NCBI RefSeq assembly: GCF_003589595.1
Contig: NW_020653409.1
Coordinates: 1,408,175 to 1,472,174, forward strand
DNA: 64,000 nt
Direction: 5' to 3'
From: Hyposmocoma kahamanoa
Lineage: Eukaryota; Arthropoda; Insecta; Lepidoptera; Cosmopterigidae
Both the position numbers and the translations under genes were made by a program. The notes under the pieces were generated by a model, which was given only the letters and a program-made list of their open reading frames with translations, searched no databases and was not told the origin of the DNA. Below are positions 35,395-48,747 of this stretch, piece after piece. Position 1 is the first letter of the stretch, and each line of letters starts with the position of its first letter.

Positions 35395-35640
35395 AGCGGT
35401 GGATCTACTTGGGAAAGAGTCTGTCCAAGGAAGTACTACCTTAACGATTCCTGCCGCCAAGCAGTAATGTCAGCATCACTGTGTTCCGGTTTTGAAGGAA
35501 ATTACAGGTATTTGGGGATTTGTCAATTTATGTCTCAGGGTGACGCTCTGAGTGGCACTGCAACTGTTATGGACAGGCGTGTAGCTTACCATCAGACGCA
35601 CGACTTGTTCGTCCCGTCCCTCGATATTATAAAAAAAAAG
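35395..35640 (+). repeat. R290 repeat, next to SINE S1
   Basis: Starts 15 bp after the S1 (ATT)n tail and ends in a clean run of A. A further common moth repeat end (CCTACCACAGTAGGAAACAG) follows at 35690. Confidence 0.75.
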
Positions 35641-36409
35641 GCAAACGTGGTTTGTCAGGGACGTAGCGAATGCATGTTCATAGCCTCTGCCTACCACAGT
35701 AGGAAACAGGCGTGATACTATGTATGTGTACGTAATAAATCACTAAACATACGAATTTAAAGCACAATTTACTTCAAATGCGCTGTGAAACTTATTAGGG
35801 TGGCAACACACCCATAAACATCTCAACTCTGGCTCATTAGCAAGGAAATGTGACCGAAATGGCAAACAGTGAACCGGACCGTTGTAATTTATACTGTATG
35901 TATACAGTTGCGTTGTATGGAGTTAGGGGTGTACAAGTTGAAGGGCCTAAAGCAATTTATTCAAGAATGACGGGCATACACTATTAACCGCATCGCACTT
36001 GTCAACACAATTCTACACTGCGTCTATAGTAACCATTTGTTTTACTGGAACGCACTGACGACGTGTTATATAAAACATATGGTTAAGCGTTGAACCGTGC
36101 TGAAAAATAAGGTTTAATCTTACGGAGAAAAGATTTGCATGTTGCAAAAATTCAATATTGTCTTCAAGTCACGTAATTTGTGAATGTTTTATGGCTATAA
36201 TTTTCGGTAACGGTAAAGGAAAAACGTCATCATAAAACCTTGCACAACAATGCCGATCCAGAGTCCTTGGAAATCTGTGAAATTAACCTTCAGTAGACAG
36301 AACGAGGCACAGCGTTGGGATGTGTAAGAAGTCTATCCTTATCGACATGAAACCGCATAGAACCGGTTAGAAAAAGATTTATGCCGAGAAATATGCACGG
36401 ACATAACTA

Positions 36410-36612
36410 GTGGTGGTACTGCCACTTGCTTTGCTGCGTTTCGGTTTTGAAGTGTAAGGTTGCTGGTGAAATGCACATGGACTTTTCAATTTATGTCTCT
36501 GGGTGACAGGCGCAGTGACAGTGCCCCTCAGATCTTTGCGATTTAAAGTTCTGAGCGACGCACTGCAACTGTTATGGCCCAGTCACACGAATTGTTCGTC
36601 ACTTAGTACTCC
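36410..36612 (+). repeat. R290 repeat, head deleted
   Basis: Joined to an ACCGACTTC-core repeat fragment at 36605. Confidence 0.65.
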
Positions 36613-36870
36613 CAGGAAAGAGCATTAAAAACGATCTCAAAAGTCCATCGAACCACATCTATAGGCCAAGTTTTATCGAAATCGGTTATCGGAAAGTGTG
36701 CGAAACCGGATTCATCCCCTAGTTTGCCACCCTTAGAGATGGAATATTTTCTTCAAATTTAAATGAGACTGCTAGTGAGGTACCCTCTTGCCAACAAAAA
36801 AAGAATCATCAAAATCGGTTCCCGAATCAGAGTTATCGAGTAACATACAAAAAGAAAAAGAAAAATCTCG
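36605..36870 (-). repeat. ACCGACTTC-core repeat, central part
   Basis: Matches the interior of 21160-21600 in inverse orientation; both sub-terminal blocks are eroded. Confidence 0.55.
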
Positions 36871-37693
36871 AAATAAAACTTACTTTCAGAATTTTTTTTT
36901 GTTATTGTAACTGTAGTAACTTCGTAGGTTTGAATCTTTTCTTGTTTTGATCAGGGAAAAAAAATGTGAAAAACGATGAGTGTACCAATCACATACAAGT
37001 ATCTGTACAGCCAGGGTCCTAGGTATGTGTACGTACAAATTGATTTCTAAAGTGCGCCCTCTCACCACGTACGCTTTAAGTACGTTTAATTATGTCGTAG
37101 AGGGAGTACCCTTAGGGCTTAAGGGGGTGCTTCAGTTCATTGCTATAAACGCCTCATTAGACGTTAAGCCAGAGAAATAGCGGACAGCGATTCTTAAACC
37201 AAAGTCACCAGCTTGTTGTCTTAAACCGCAAATTAGAACTCTATGTGAACCAGGTAAAGAGCACTTTTCAATGACGAATTTTGACACATCGTATATTTTT
37301 AATTGCGACGAACCGTACTTAAGTGCTTCCTCAGATATTCATACAATACGTTCTTTTTGTAGGACTTCAAAAAAGGGGAAGAGCGGAGTTTTCCTCGTGT
37401 ATATGTTTGTATGGAATTATGTGTACGATTATTTTTACGAATTTTAATTTTACACGAAATTTTCGTAACAGTAAATGCTGACGCTAACATAGTCCTATAG
37501 CCACGCGGGTCTAATCTTGTCCTCCGTCCGATTCAAATTCGTTCTGAATCCGAGACTATATAAATCTAGAAAATTCTGACCCATTTCGGATGTCGCTTGT
37601 GTACAGCCGATTCAAATCCAACAAAATACGAATACCGTTTGTACGCCTAGAGATAAAATGATCCGTGATATTTCTGACCGTCATTTCTCCGGG

Positions 37694-37890
37694 GGGGTCT
37701 ACTCTCGATCTCCGTCCGACATCCGTCCGAAACAGTTACTGCCAAATAAGCAATACTTGACCAAATGAAAAGACGCGTGATGCGAATGAAGCTTCATACT
37801 GGATACTTGTCTTTTAATTTTGTCGAATATTACTTATTTGACAGTAATTGTTTCGGACGGATGTTGGACGGAGATCGAGAGTAGACCCCT
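37694..37890. mobile_element. Foldback element, almost all arm (197 bp)
   Basis: Left arm from GGGTCTACTCTCGATCTCCG and right arm ending CGGAGATCGAGAGTAGACCC pair over about 80 bp with a handful of mismatches around a short loop near 37790. A related half-unit follows at 37891-38010, and weaker relatives are at 2865-2950 and 37505-37560. Confidence 0.7.
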
Positions 37891-38639
37891 GGCCCTGTAC
37901 TTTCGTTCCCCGTCCGAAACAATTACTGTCAAATACGTGATACTCGATCAAATTAAAAGAAGCATGATGCGAATGAAGGTTCATACTTGACATTGTGTTT
38001 TGATTTGGCGTGGTATGCGTTTTATGTTCCGATCGTAAAGTAACACATCAAGTTACCTATTTAAGCATAAAAAGTAGTTCACTAATTTCGATAGTCTGCA
38101 AATTTCTCTACTGAAAAGTTGTCATTTTGCAGATGGGATTTTAATATCACCAACAACGGTGTGCTATATTATTTTTTAATACAGTTGCTCAGAACGTGGT
38201 ATTTTTCGTACTACAAATCTTGTCTAAAGTTGGATTTTTTTTCGTCATTAAAACTTATAGTTACTTACAAACATCTTATTTGTTTAAATTGCATAGGTGT
38301 TTTATAAAACAACGGGGTACATTTAAAAATACCAAAATATTTTACATAAAGATGGCTGATTGAGTATTAACAATGTATTACGCGAGACCGCTGCGCGTCA
38401 CGCCACTAAAATTAACTGTTTTATTTTACTTTCAATACAGTTTTTTCGCAAATGCATTAAAAACTTCGTTTGATACACATGCGGATTTGTCATTTTCACT
38501 GGTCTCGAGTCGAAGCCTCGAGACTCGTGAATAATGACTAACTTCCGCACTTGTGTCAAAAATAACTATATATGTAAGTAGTGTTTATTACATATTATAT
38601 AAAAATATTTCATAAAGGGAATGATAGATATATAGACTA

Positions 38640-39160
38640 TATCTGAAAAAGTAAGAATGGCGGTACATAATGGTGTGTTGGTTCCAAAGCTAATGCATGG
38701 GAGTGCGTGTTGTGTATGGCAGAAGAAGTATGAGAGTAGAGTGAATGCAGTTGAAATGAGATCCCTCAGAAGAATATATGGTGTGCGGCTGTGTGACAGA
38801 GTGAAAAATGCTGTGATCAGTGAACAATGGGGTTTAAAAGAGAATGTAGTGACAAAAATAGAAAAGAGTAAACTGAGGTGCTTTGGACACATGGAGTGGA
38901 TGATGGAATGTAGATTAACGAAAAAAATATATAAAGCTAACGTGGAAGGCATCATTGGAAGAGGACTGCCACTAAGAACATTATCTGATCAAATTGAGAG
39001 TGTTCTTAAAAAGGCTGGAGTGCGTAGTGAGAAGAATTAGAGAGCATATATTAAAATATATAGAATGTAAGTGAAGCAAGAGAGATAAGGTTTGTTTGAA
39101 GTAAAAAAAAACCAGGTAAAGTAAAAGCGTAAAGACTGCAACAAAACAATGATATAAAAA
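38640..39160 (+). mobile_element. RTE-like LINE fragment, C-terminal 127 codons
   Basis: Open from 38657 to 39040. Features: Tyr-Glu-Ser-Arg-Val-Asn-Ala-Val-Glu-Met-Arg-Ser-Leu-Arg-Arg, then Val-Thr-Lys-Ile-Glu-Lys, Phe-Gly-His-Met-Glu and Gly-Arg-Gly-Leu-Pro-Leu-Arg-Thr. This is the well-known tail of moth endonuclease/reverse-transcriptase proteins. Diverged remnants of the tail continue to about 39160. It is severely 5' truncated. The opposite-strand open frame at 38566-38955 is its shadow. Confidence 0.75.
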
Positions 39161-40129
39161 TAGGTACAATCGTATAAAACACTGCCTACTTAATTAAATA
39201 CAGATTATGGTAAAAAGGGCCTGTAATTTCTAGAAATACTACGTTTTATAAGCAATTCGGTTACATGATTTTCAATGGTACTACAAATATAATTTCTTTA
39301 CAAGCAGTTAGGTTACATGACTTAATTGGTCAGAATTTTATGTCAAGTCGAGCACATGTGCTCGCTTCGGAAATTTAGTAGAATGTGGCGACGGAAAGAA
39401 GAGAAGTAAATAACGAAGAAGAAAAAGGAATTTAGGAACTATTAAAATTTAGGTGGCCAGGAATCATAGAAGGGTGGTAAAAGGGTGGGGTGACGATGAA
39501 ATAGGTCGCATCGTCACAGTGCTAAGTGGCGATCGATGGTATCTGCCTATTCCAATGGTAATGTAAGAGTGTGAGTACATAAATAAATCAATAAAAATAT
39601 TTTGGAAGAAAAATGTGCACATAAATTGCTACAACCCAACAAAGTCCACGTTCATATGAGATGCCTGTCTTGGTACTACTCGTGACACACCTAATAAATA
39701 AATGGTGGTAGAGAGGTTTGATAAGGATGACTAGAAATATTGCTCTTGTCTTTTGTCTACAAGTACTTATACCTCCATTAGTGCCGTAAGGGGCGATAAA
39801 GCTTTAATGTATTCAAGAAACGAAACAAAAGAATGACATAAATGTGTCCTAACCCTTTTCTTAGTATTTTACCTGATAAACAGCTTAAATATCACTGGCA
39901 AAAGGGCTAAATGGGGTATATAAAATTGAACAAAGTTACATATCTAGGTCATGTGTTTAGACACGACAGATACAAGCTCCTGTATCTCGCAAAGTCGCTG
40001 GTAGAAGTAAACCTGGTCGTAGAAAAAACCAAGAAAAGAGTGTTTGAATGTAATAATAATATCAATGCACTTAACGTTCGGTGATTCTTGAACTTGAATC
40101 ATTGACCCCGGCCGTTTGTACCCGTTATG

Positions 40130-40265
40130 ACCTTTTGTTACGCCGCCTGCTATATATAGCTGGTCAGCTGACGGACTGATAGAGAGACTACCATTTTGTT
40201 TTATTCTAGTTTTTATATCGACAACGAAATAAAGTGAGCCATTGGAACCTGGTATTTTCTTTCTT
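40130..40265 (+). mobile_element. Possible LTR end fragment
   Basis: TGTTACGCCGCC is followed by a TATATATAG box, an AATAAAG polyadenylation-like signal and a pyrimidine-rich tail, the spacing of a short retrotransposon LTR. No partner copy or target duplication was found. Confidence 0.3.
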
Positions 40266-40493
40266 TTCAGTGCCTTTACCGGGCTTCTCCTATTTGAAAA
40301 CTGCGAGAGGCGAGAACCCAGAATAGATACCATAAATAATAACTTCCCAGACAATCACTCTATTGTCCGGTATCGCGAATTTCCTGTACTTACGAGTACT
40401 AGAGCAACGAAATTAACCACGGGGCACTATCCAAAATACCCAAACCGAAATTAATTTAGAAATGTTCGTTTGCCCAATTAGTTTAACCTGCAT

Positions 40494-40562
40494 TGAATCC
40501 GGGACCTCTATATCTAGTGCCCATACTTGCTAACCGCTAGGTCACTATGGTGGTCAAATATT
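40494..40562 (-). mobile_element. tRNA-like SINE head S3
   Basis: Minus strand has an A-box-like region ending GCGGTTAGC and a B-box-like GGTCCCGGATTC. Only the head remains. Confidence 0.5.
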
Positions 40563-41699
40563 TTTAAGTAGGTCTACTATTAAGAGTAAAAAAAAATGTA
40601 ATACATCAAGTTGTGAACCTCCCAGTTCGTAGTTTGCACACTAATTACACTGAACGAGTCGGTTTTGCTCGCTTTGTTCTCAAAAGCTCTCGTTTAGCCT
40701 AAGCACGTTTAAACTACAGCCAATTACTCCGAATGTACTCGAAACTATATATGGTGAAATGTAAGAAAAAGTGAAAAATATTTTAAAGTGACATGTATTA
40801 AAAAATCCATTAATACTACCTTAGTATTAATTTGTCAAATGCAATTTGTAAAGTATGTCTTATTTACATGTGTGGCTGTGGTTTGAACCTTTGTTAAACT
40901 AATTTTGAACAATGAAAAGTCTAGGAAAGCTTTATATTTACACTGAATAAATAACGTAAGTAACGAGTAATCACTTGTGGTATCATACAAAGTGAATAAT
41001 CATGTCAGTCATCATCATCAAATACTATTATATTTAGTTGTGTAAGAAAGTGTCATATTTGTTGTCCACCCTGTATTACTTTTGGCTCCACACTACCTCT
41101 AAAGGTAGCAAAGTAGTAGGAGCACTTAATTGAGTTGTTGTTTGTTTTGTATAAATACTACGAATTAGCTTGATGGGATTCAGTTTCAAAAACAAAGTTA
41201 GATGGAAATGGAACTTCGAAAATGTAGTTAGGCATTTACTTTACATGTACCCTTGTACATATATAGAATTAAGACGCAGGAGTATCAGATTATAAACCAG
41301 CTTATGTACGTATTATTAGCAGATATTTTTATCTAACTAGAAAATACTAGTCCTCGACATTTACTCAGGGTAAAGATTTGAGGATAGTAGACTTAATTAT
41401 ATTATATTAGGAGTAAAAATATTCTGATCAAATGCAAATAGTGAAGATAAAATCGGAAATATCTTGAACTCGGTGGAGCGAATAGCAAAAAGTAACTAAT
41501 TGGCAACGACTCTCTCGAAGCTTCTAAGTCTCGATCACCGCAGGAAAGTAGCTTGTCGGTTTTGTATCGGAAATTTTTTCATAGAGTATACACAGGACTA
41601 TATTACAATTTCGTTCCAACCTCACTGTTTTGATCCACTCGAAAGTCCGAAACACTCATTCGCACAAAGCGCTTTGTTTCCTCCTTCCAAATGCAAACT

Positions 41700-41845
41700 G
41701 AAACTCAAATCATCGTTATTTCATAGGTGAGCAAATTACACTTGAAATCATCATATTGATTAAACTCTACTACTCATTCGTAAGGCAGATTCCATTGAGG
41801 AGAATGAGCAAGAAGCTCTAGAGGTTGCTCTTTGTGAATATACAT
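41700..41845 (-). repeat. LINE 3'-UTR-like fragment
   Basis: Minus strand reads GAGCAACCTCTAGAGCTTCTTGCTC, cut here to its motif GAGCAA...AGAG...CTTGCTC. This is the same conserved 3' block as in the LINE at 10620-10655, but with a different surrounding sequence, so it belongs to a related family. Confidence 0.5.
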
Positions 41846-42721
41846 TTATCATTTACAATACTAATTTCAAACATCTTAAATCGAGACTACCTGCTAGAGT
41901 TAAATGGGTAAGAAGCACGGAAATTTGTCATCCAATACGCAGAAGCTGTATAATAATAACCTTCACTATAAAGTTTTTGTTTCACTATAGTTTTAAACCT
42001 CGTAAATGGGAAATTTTAAATATCAACCAAATGCTTACAGCAAAGAAATACTCTGATGTCATCTGTGTTTTCAGCTAGCTACAATTTAGGGCTATTCAAA
42101 CATAGAATGAATTGGCATTAAGGTTGCCTTTCCACCAGAGATGTGCGAGGTAGCGGCGCGGTGCGAGGATGCGTTACGGACACCTTTCAGCTATGCGCGG
42201 GCGCAAAAATTTCGAAATTTCGAAAATTTTTTGAAATTTTCGGGACTCGAAACTGATGTTCTCGAGACTTAAATCACGTTATTGAACGGTATTAAAAAAT
42301 TTTCTAAAAACCAAGTATTTTTCCTAGAGTTCTAGAGTCCTCTCTACAACACTGTCATACTTACCATGGCCATGGTTAGTATATTTTGTGGCGTTTGGTG
42401 AACGTATAGATAAAAAATCAGGTATGTTTCTTTCATGCCCGCTATATAAATGAAGAAACTTTAATCAGTATTTTTTTACAATTTGAGTTAAGAGAGAACT
42501 TGATTATAATATCATATTTTGACAGCCTAATTGCGTAACCATACGAGTATGAAATATTTGGAATAAGTATGGAAACCTATTTTGAAATAGTTTCGAAATT
42601 CTCGTTTATCATTCGAGTTCGCAACAACAAATTTCGAGATCGCAACGAGTGTCGGTTTTTTCGGGACACGGAATTGCAGCGAGACTGAAAACCCTAGTAG
42701 TAATGTATATTAAAAAATATA

Positions 42722-42800
42722 TGGACGATGGTAGCCTAGTTGCAGAACGGTTGTTTCTCATTTTAAGAATTCGAGACGGTCAAATATCTGTTTAAGAAGA
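42722..42800 (+). mobile_element. tRNA-like SINE head (family S4)
   Basis: TGGTAGCCTAGTTGCAGAACGG followed by TTCTCATTTTAAGAATTCGAG; matches the head of the longer 43580 element. Confidence 0.5.
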
Positions 42801-43134
42801 CATTTGTCGTCAAAAAACAGCATACAAACACGGCTTATACAAATCAATGAAAGAAAACTGCGTACTTCAGCGACCCTAATGAAAATAAGGTCAAACGAAT
42901 GACAATAGTGATCTCGAAAGTAAATGTAACATTAATCTTCCTGACTTTGTCAAACTGAAGGCCTTAAAAGTAATCTCCAAAGCAAACGTCATGCGAAGAC
43001 TAATTGTTGTAAAAGCTTTTCAATAAAACCAAGACAAATATTTGCTCACGACTATGAGATGTCGAAAATTCAGAATACAATTGAACACGAAAGAGGTATT
43101 AAGAGTTGTTTAGGTTGATTTTTAAATTGCATCT

Positions 43135-43440
43135 TTTTTACGTTGCCAAGTGACGAGACAAAGTAATGGTACGGCTGGTGGCTAGCGACATGCCTGTCCA
43201 TAAACGTTTCAGTCTCATTCAGAACTTAAACCGCAAAGACCTGAGGGGTACTGCCATTGACCCGTCACCCTGAGACAAGTTGATAAGTCTCATGTGCCTA
43301 TAATTTCACCAGCATGCCTTAAAACTCAGTAATGTTTAAATTATTGCTTAGTGACAGAAATATGCTAGGTGGCAGTGCTCCCCTGGACAAACACTTTCAT
43401 ACTAAGTTTTACTGCTACTCATACATAACGAGCTCTACTG
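43135..43440 (-). repeat. R290 repeat, near full length
   Basis: All blocks present with frequent substitutions, so an old copy. Confidence 0.7.
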
Positions 43441-43579
43441 CTACTTGTCGTTAGTGTACCTAATACTTAATAAAAAGTATTAATTCATTCTTGGAAAGAT
43501 AGAGGACACTAGTTTGCGAGTAAAAGAATTATCGACAGGTGTGAATCTGTCTTCAAATGTTTTTCAGTTCGATAATTTC

Positions 43580-44000
43580 ACGAGTGGCAGCTCAGTGGGA
43601 AAACGGTTGGTTCTCATTCCAGAGGTCCTTCTGATAGCATGTACTTTCTACGACTAAGTACATATAAACATAAACGTCGTGATGAAACTTGCACGTCGAA
43701 AACGTTTGTTAACGTTTACAAAACGTGTAAAGTCCCCAACCCGTATACGACTTTTACTAACTTGTTCCCCAAACGCTATACCTTGGGTCTTTTCAAGGCG
43801 AGATAGGTACTATTTAAGTGTGCATGCTACATCGACGACCTCATTGTCGCTTTTCAACAGGTGAGATAGAGGTCAAATTCGGACTTATTTACTTATAAAA
43901 ATAGTCCCATATGGTGATTTATAGCATAAACCATCTGCTCAGAGTGTCCAGCTGTGGCACTTGTAATGAGTTGATGATGATGCCAAAGATACCGTAACAA
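43580..44000 (+). mobile_element. Composite SINE S4 with long tail
   Basis: A tRNA-like head (GTGGCAGCTCAGTGGGAAAACGG) is followed by a CGTGTAAAGTCCCCAACCCG block and an end like TATAGCATAAACCATCTGCTC...GAGTTGATGATGATG. This is a common repeat order in moths. Related tails are at 25690-25780, 62650-62720 (both minus) and 63180-63310 (plus). Confidence 0.6.
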
Positions 44001-44979
44001 TATGTTAAGAGTTGATACTACCTCAGCTTGAATTGAAATTTATATATGAATACAAATTCTTGTAAAATTTCGAAGTAAGTTTGCGTTTTTTTGGATCATG
44101 AAAATTTTTAGGTATCGTGTTTTCACACCGCATAGTAATCAGTGTATATATCGTTAATTTTACTATGTATTTTTTCCAAAGTCGATTGATTCAACATTCG
44201 CTGTAATGCGGAATCAATCAAAGCCTTTTGAAGTTGTATTGACGCTTAATCCTCAATTTAAAGTCAGTCTATAATTTTCGGGACAAAACTTTAAGATGAA
44301 GACGTTTCACAAAACTCATAAGAATTATCCTGCGTTCGACTGATGGATAACAACCTCATGTTATGTAATTGTTAGTCTTCGAGACATCAGCAACTTGACA
44401 ATAATAATTTTTACAATACCTGAAATAGACGAATTCCAATTAAGCAATTCAGGTGTCCAATCTAAAATAAACTTGACCTCTCTTCCAGCCATTGTAAGGG
44501 CGAGAGTCGAATACCATCTCGGTAACATCGTTAATGCTAGTTTTCCGACGTAATAAGTTTTTACGATGTTAAGAAAATAATATCGACTAATGATGAATCT
44601 TCTTTCTAGAGAACAGCCTACAAATGTGACATTGAATAATAGGTATACAGTTGACCTAAGATTCTAAATTTATGGATAGTGTAAATAACGTTAGGTCAGT
44701 TGTTTATCGGTGGATTGCTATTGTAGACTTTGGTGGCAGTGAAATAAACATCTGAAAAAGGAACTGGGTCGTTGTATATTTAGTTACAAGCAATAATGAA
44801 CATGTGCTGTTGACAATGAACACTTTTTGTTAAGAATTGGGCATAATACCAGCTAAACTCGTCTGTCCAGGTGTAAGTGCCACGACCTAATTTGCAACTA
44901 AGTTTAAATTCAAATATCTTTTGTGCTTATGTAAGCAGTTTACGCTTGAAATCGTCAAATTGATTAGCACCTTAGTAGA

Positions 44980-45225
44980 TATAGAGCTCCTCATGATCGA
45001 GTTCGTTCATGAAAATACTGCCATCATATTTATTTCTGCACTCAAGCTGTAATGTGAGCATTAGGTTACTACTGGCATGGGACTTATCAAATTTATATCC
45101 CAGTGTGCCGGGCGCAGTCTCAGTGTCCCTAATAGTTTTGCGTTTTAAACTTTGAGTGGCCCTGTAACTGTTATGGATAGGCGTGTCGCTCATCATCAGG
45201 CCCACAATGACGTCATAAAAAAGTT
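44980..45225 (+). repeat. R290 repeat, near full length
   Basis: Lacks part of the tail; covers the minus-strand frame at 44972-45205. Confidence 0.65.
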
Positions 45226-45839
45226 ACTACTACTCTAAGATAGATTCCCCTGAAAATAAGGAGTAAGAAACTCCAATTTGTTCTCTGTGCGTAGATTTTT
45301 TGTTGACATTTATCATTTATAATTTTTTCTATATGTTTATTATATAACAAAAGCGGAAGTGTGGGACGAAGGGCTGTACCAACGAATGTTTGTCATTGTT
45401 CATTAGCAATACCTCTCGCTAAGTTAAAACCTGTGTGTTAAAAGACGTTTCACATCGCTTGGAAACCCTGTTTCTTACAGAGCCAGCAATGGGATGAACA
45501 ATGGGTGTATGATAATAATAATAATTACATACAACAACGATGAGTTTGTTTAACGTTCAACCGCATCATATATTAGTCTGTGTCTACACGGCCCGTAAAC
45601 TTCACAAATAATATACACAAACACACGAGCAATGTATGCCATGGTCGCGCTCGTGTGAATTATCGACACAAAAATGTTATTAATTGCTACATCCCGCGAC
45701 ATGACACTCCCCTGGATGATTGTGTTGGTTTTGTTTTCTATGTTTTTAAATTTAACAAAATATATAGAATCGATACGGCTGACCATGTGAGTGGAAATAG
45801 TTTCATTTCTTATGTGTAACTATAGCTAAAACTGAGATA

Positions 45840-46260
45840 TATATATTATTTATTGCACCAAATAAATACAACAGAAATATTAGATTAACAGAAAGTGAAC
45901 AAAGGTGGACTTATCTCTAAAAGAGGTCTCTTCCAGCCAACCCAGGGCAGTGAGAGCTAAGGTTATAAAGGGGCAATAGCGTGCAAGAGAAAGTGCGGAA
46001 GACATATAATAAAGTACATTAAAAAAATACCATTACTTCAAAAATATTATAATGAATCATAATAAATAGCATCAATATGTAAATAGTGTAAAATATATAC
46101 ATAGGTACATGTATACACAAATAAGTACGTAAAAAAATACAATAAGATGGTTACTAAGAGAGGTCAGCAAGAAAGTGCGCTTTCAACCTTCTCTTGAAAG
46201 AAGCGATAGACGGGCTAGACTGGACATGGGAAGGAAGTCTGTTCTACAACTGCACTACAC
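45840..46260 (+). repeat. Unclassified moth-type repeat region
   Basis: Contains GAGGTCTCTTCCAGCCAACCCAGGGCAGTGAG and, after an AT-rich part, AACCTTCTCTTGAAAGAAGC, in the style of dispersed lepidopteran repeats. No second copy in this window, so the call is by resemblance only. Confidence 0.3.
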
Positions 46261-46348
46261 GAGAAAAAAAGGAGTTAAAAAAGAAACTTACAAAATACCC
46301 AGTCATAATCATCATTTATGCTGGATATACGAATTGAGCCTCCCCACA

Positions 46349-46607
46349 CAGGTAACCTATCAAAAAGCCGAAAATTTTTTTGTCCGAAATAACGTTTATT
46401 CGAATTTTCATTACACCGAAAACCGAATTATAACGAAACAGTTTTTCTTTCAGGATATGTTGAATGTTTATCGCAAAGACACGATTAGATTCGGTTAGGT
46501 TAGGTTTAAAAGAAAAAACATTTTCCTCTCAAAATTACTTTCGAGGTTATGAAATTTCGACCAAACGTTATTTCTGGAAAATGTTATTTCAGAATACTGA
46601 TAGGTAA
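46349..46607. mobile_element. Probable MITE with AGGTAACCTATC-like ends
   Basis: Left end AGGTAACCTATCAAAA and right end CTGATAGGTAACT are imperfect inverted repeats. The inner segment 46430-46535 matches 23290-23395 on the other strand, and a GATAGGTTACC end also occurs near 23430. Confidence 0.5.
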
Positions 46608-46658
46608 CTCTTTCCTGTACCTCTGGCAACAATCGGCGAGTACCTTATACCTATTGGC

Positions 46659-46886
46659 CATTGACTTACAATTATATGGACGTCGGGTCCGCGCTAAAAA
46701 GTGTCCGCACTTGTAAGGCGCTAAAATCGTATACAGAGCGCGACACTCCGCTTTAGTCTTCATTTGTTCTACTGACAGCGCGATACTGCGATGACATTAC
46801 AATTTAAATTTCGAATAGGTTGACTTGGGACATTTTTTTCGTGGTTTTTGTATTAGACCCGTCGTCCATTTATTTGTAAGTCAATG
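46659..46886 (+). mobile_element. 8-bp-TSD MITE, copy C (228 bp)
   Basis: Both tips read CATTGACTTACAA inward. Duplications CTATTGGC at 46651-46658 and 46887-46894. Inverted repeats extend about 32 bp with four mismatches. Confidence 0.9.
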
Positions 46887-47117
46887 CTATTGGCAAATCC
46901 TTTTATCACGATGAAAGCATTGTAGGGGATGCCTTCGATGCGATAAGGAGAAGAAGACACGTGGTCTTCTAATCCGTGCAATAACGTGTAATTTGCTTAC
47001 CTACGAAAGAACAAGCACAATTTGAAATCTTCTATACTAGCCGTAAAACTGATCATTTGAAAAACGAAATTTAGCAAATTTTCTACAGAGAACATTCTTA
47101 AGTACTTAATAAAACAG

Positions 47118-47610
47118 TTATATATGTAAATATGTATGTATCCATGGCTGGGTCCCCACTATAAATTTATCGCGAAGCGTTTCTTCGACAATTTTGAAGT
47201 TGCAATGCTCTGACAATCCACGTAGCCTCGCTGCCCATTGTGAGTGTGTTTCTCCAGGTTGTTGAATAGCTGTGTAGAAGTTATGTCTTTCAGGAAATCC
47301 AACACGCTTCGGTATGAAACGTACGTCTACAAGTGTATATTTCTTCGTAGGGAATGTCTTCAATCGCTTTGGGGCGTGCTAAATCTGCTGCTAACTTATA
47401 GGTACGTTCGGCGAGTGTACTGAGAAGGATGGCTCTCCTCTTTTTGCCCGTTGGATATTCTTTCGCGCTAATATCATTCAAGATGACATATTGTTGAACG
47501 CAACTCTTATAAGTTTGCAAATTCCAAATTGCAAGAATTCCAAACTGTATTCCGGCCATTTTGACCAGTGGTACATCCGCGAGTGGAACGATCGCTTGCT
47601 CATAACGCAC
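47118..47610 (-). pseudogene. LTR-retrotransposon Gag fragment (Gypsy-like)
   Basis: Two overlapping minus-strand frames (47610-47290 and 47363-47118) together read like one insect Gypsy-type Gag. The first has a Lys-Lys-Arg-Arg-Ala-Ile-Leu-Leu-Ser-Thr-Leu segment and Tyr-Lys-Leu-Ala-Ala-Asp-Leu. The second has Pro-Gly-Glu-Thr-His-Ser-Gln-Trp-Ala-Ala-Arg-Leu-Arg-Gly-Leu and Leu-Arg-Asp-Lys-Phe-Ile-Val-Gly. A frameshift near 47300-47350 separates them. No zinc knuckle, protease, RT or LTR is visible nearby, so this is an isolated dead fragment. Confidence 0.65.
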
Positions 47611-48747
47611 TGCTTTATTCTCAATATGTTTGAGTGGTGGCTCTCAATATGTTTTGGTGGTTGATCCGTGGCTGTAGGATACATAAATACTTACATATAT
47701 AATAAGAACTATCTCCTTATAAAAATTATGTCCAAAGTTAGATATTTTCTTCTATAATTCGTTATAGACTTTTATTTTATTCAGGATTTTACATAATCGT
47801 AATTTTTTTGGTAAATATCTGAACCATTTGATCTAGCTAAAGTCTTTACTGCTTCTTACCGGTGACTCGTTTTAATTTTTATGATAAACGCTGTTAGTAT
47901 TCATAATCGGGTTAATAAATCTACCTCACACTAACCAATAAACCGAGGCTAGCTTGAAATATTCTTGCGTAACCGCGTAGTCATCTATTTCTGTTTCTAT
48001 ACATTGCACGTCAGGTATCTAAAGGCATGTTGGCTACTGTGCAAGACAATATTCTCGAAACAAACATAAATTCGGCTGATAACATTTCTCTAACTGTTTC
48101 TAATCCCATTAAAATATCTTTGCGGAAAATCCAGGCATTGGCAACAAGCCATTTCTATTCAAGTTACTTGTATTGCAACTTTGTAGGTGGTTTAAGATAT
48201 TCACTTAGATACCGTTTATCTGAAAGTGAGTTTGTTTGTAACTTTGCGTATTACTACTGATCAATATTAATATGCAGAAAGCGCTCAAGTTTCGTTAAAG
48301 GTTAACCTTACTAATTAGCACACTTTGACACTGCTCTGAATCTAAGGCGCTGCGCAAACGCAGACACTTTTGGTTACCTCCACAGGAAATCATGGGTACT
48401 GTACACTACTACTGTACAAGCTGCACAAATTGTATTTAGAATGGTCTAAAAAAAAGTGAGTTTGTATTTAGAATTAGATAAAACAACAGAGCATTGTGGT
48501 AAAAAGAACATCGCGTTCAAGACGTACTCTTGAGTTGTACACACGCAATAAATCTTTATTTATGAATATATTCCTCGTTTCTTATTAAAAAGTACCTCTC
48601 GCTACGCTAAAACCACAGCTACGCTTCCACAGTACTAGATCTAGTGACGGCAACTGGACACAGGCGCTGATTGCTACTTATTGGCGTTGATTACTCTAGT
48701 AACCAAGTGTTGCATCGGCGTCACGATGGATGTCGATGAAGAAAGAC

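Noticed and set aside
38566..38955. 129-codon minus-strand frame
   Set aside because: It is the antisense shadow of the RTE-like fragment at 38657-39040.
39944..40354. 136-codon minus-strand frame
   Set aside because: No recognisable domain, and it covers sequence with LTR-like signals on the other strand.
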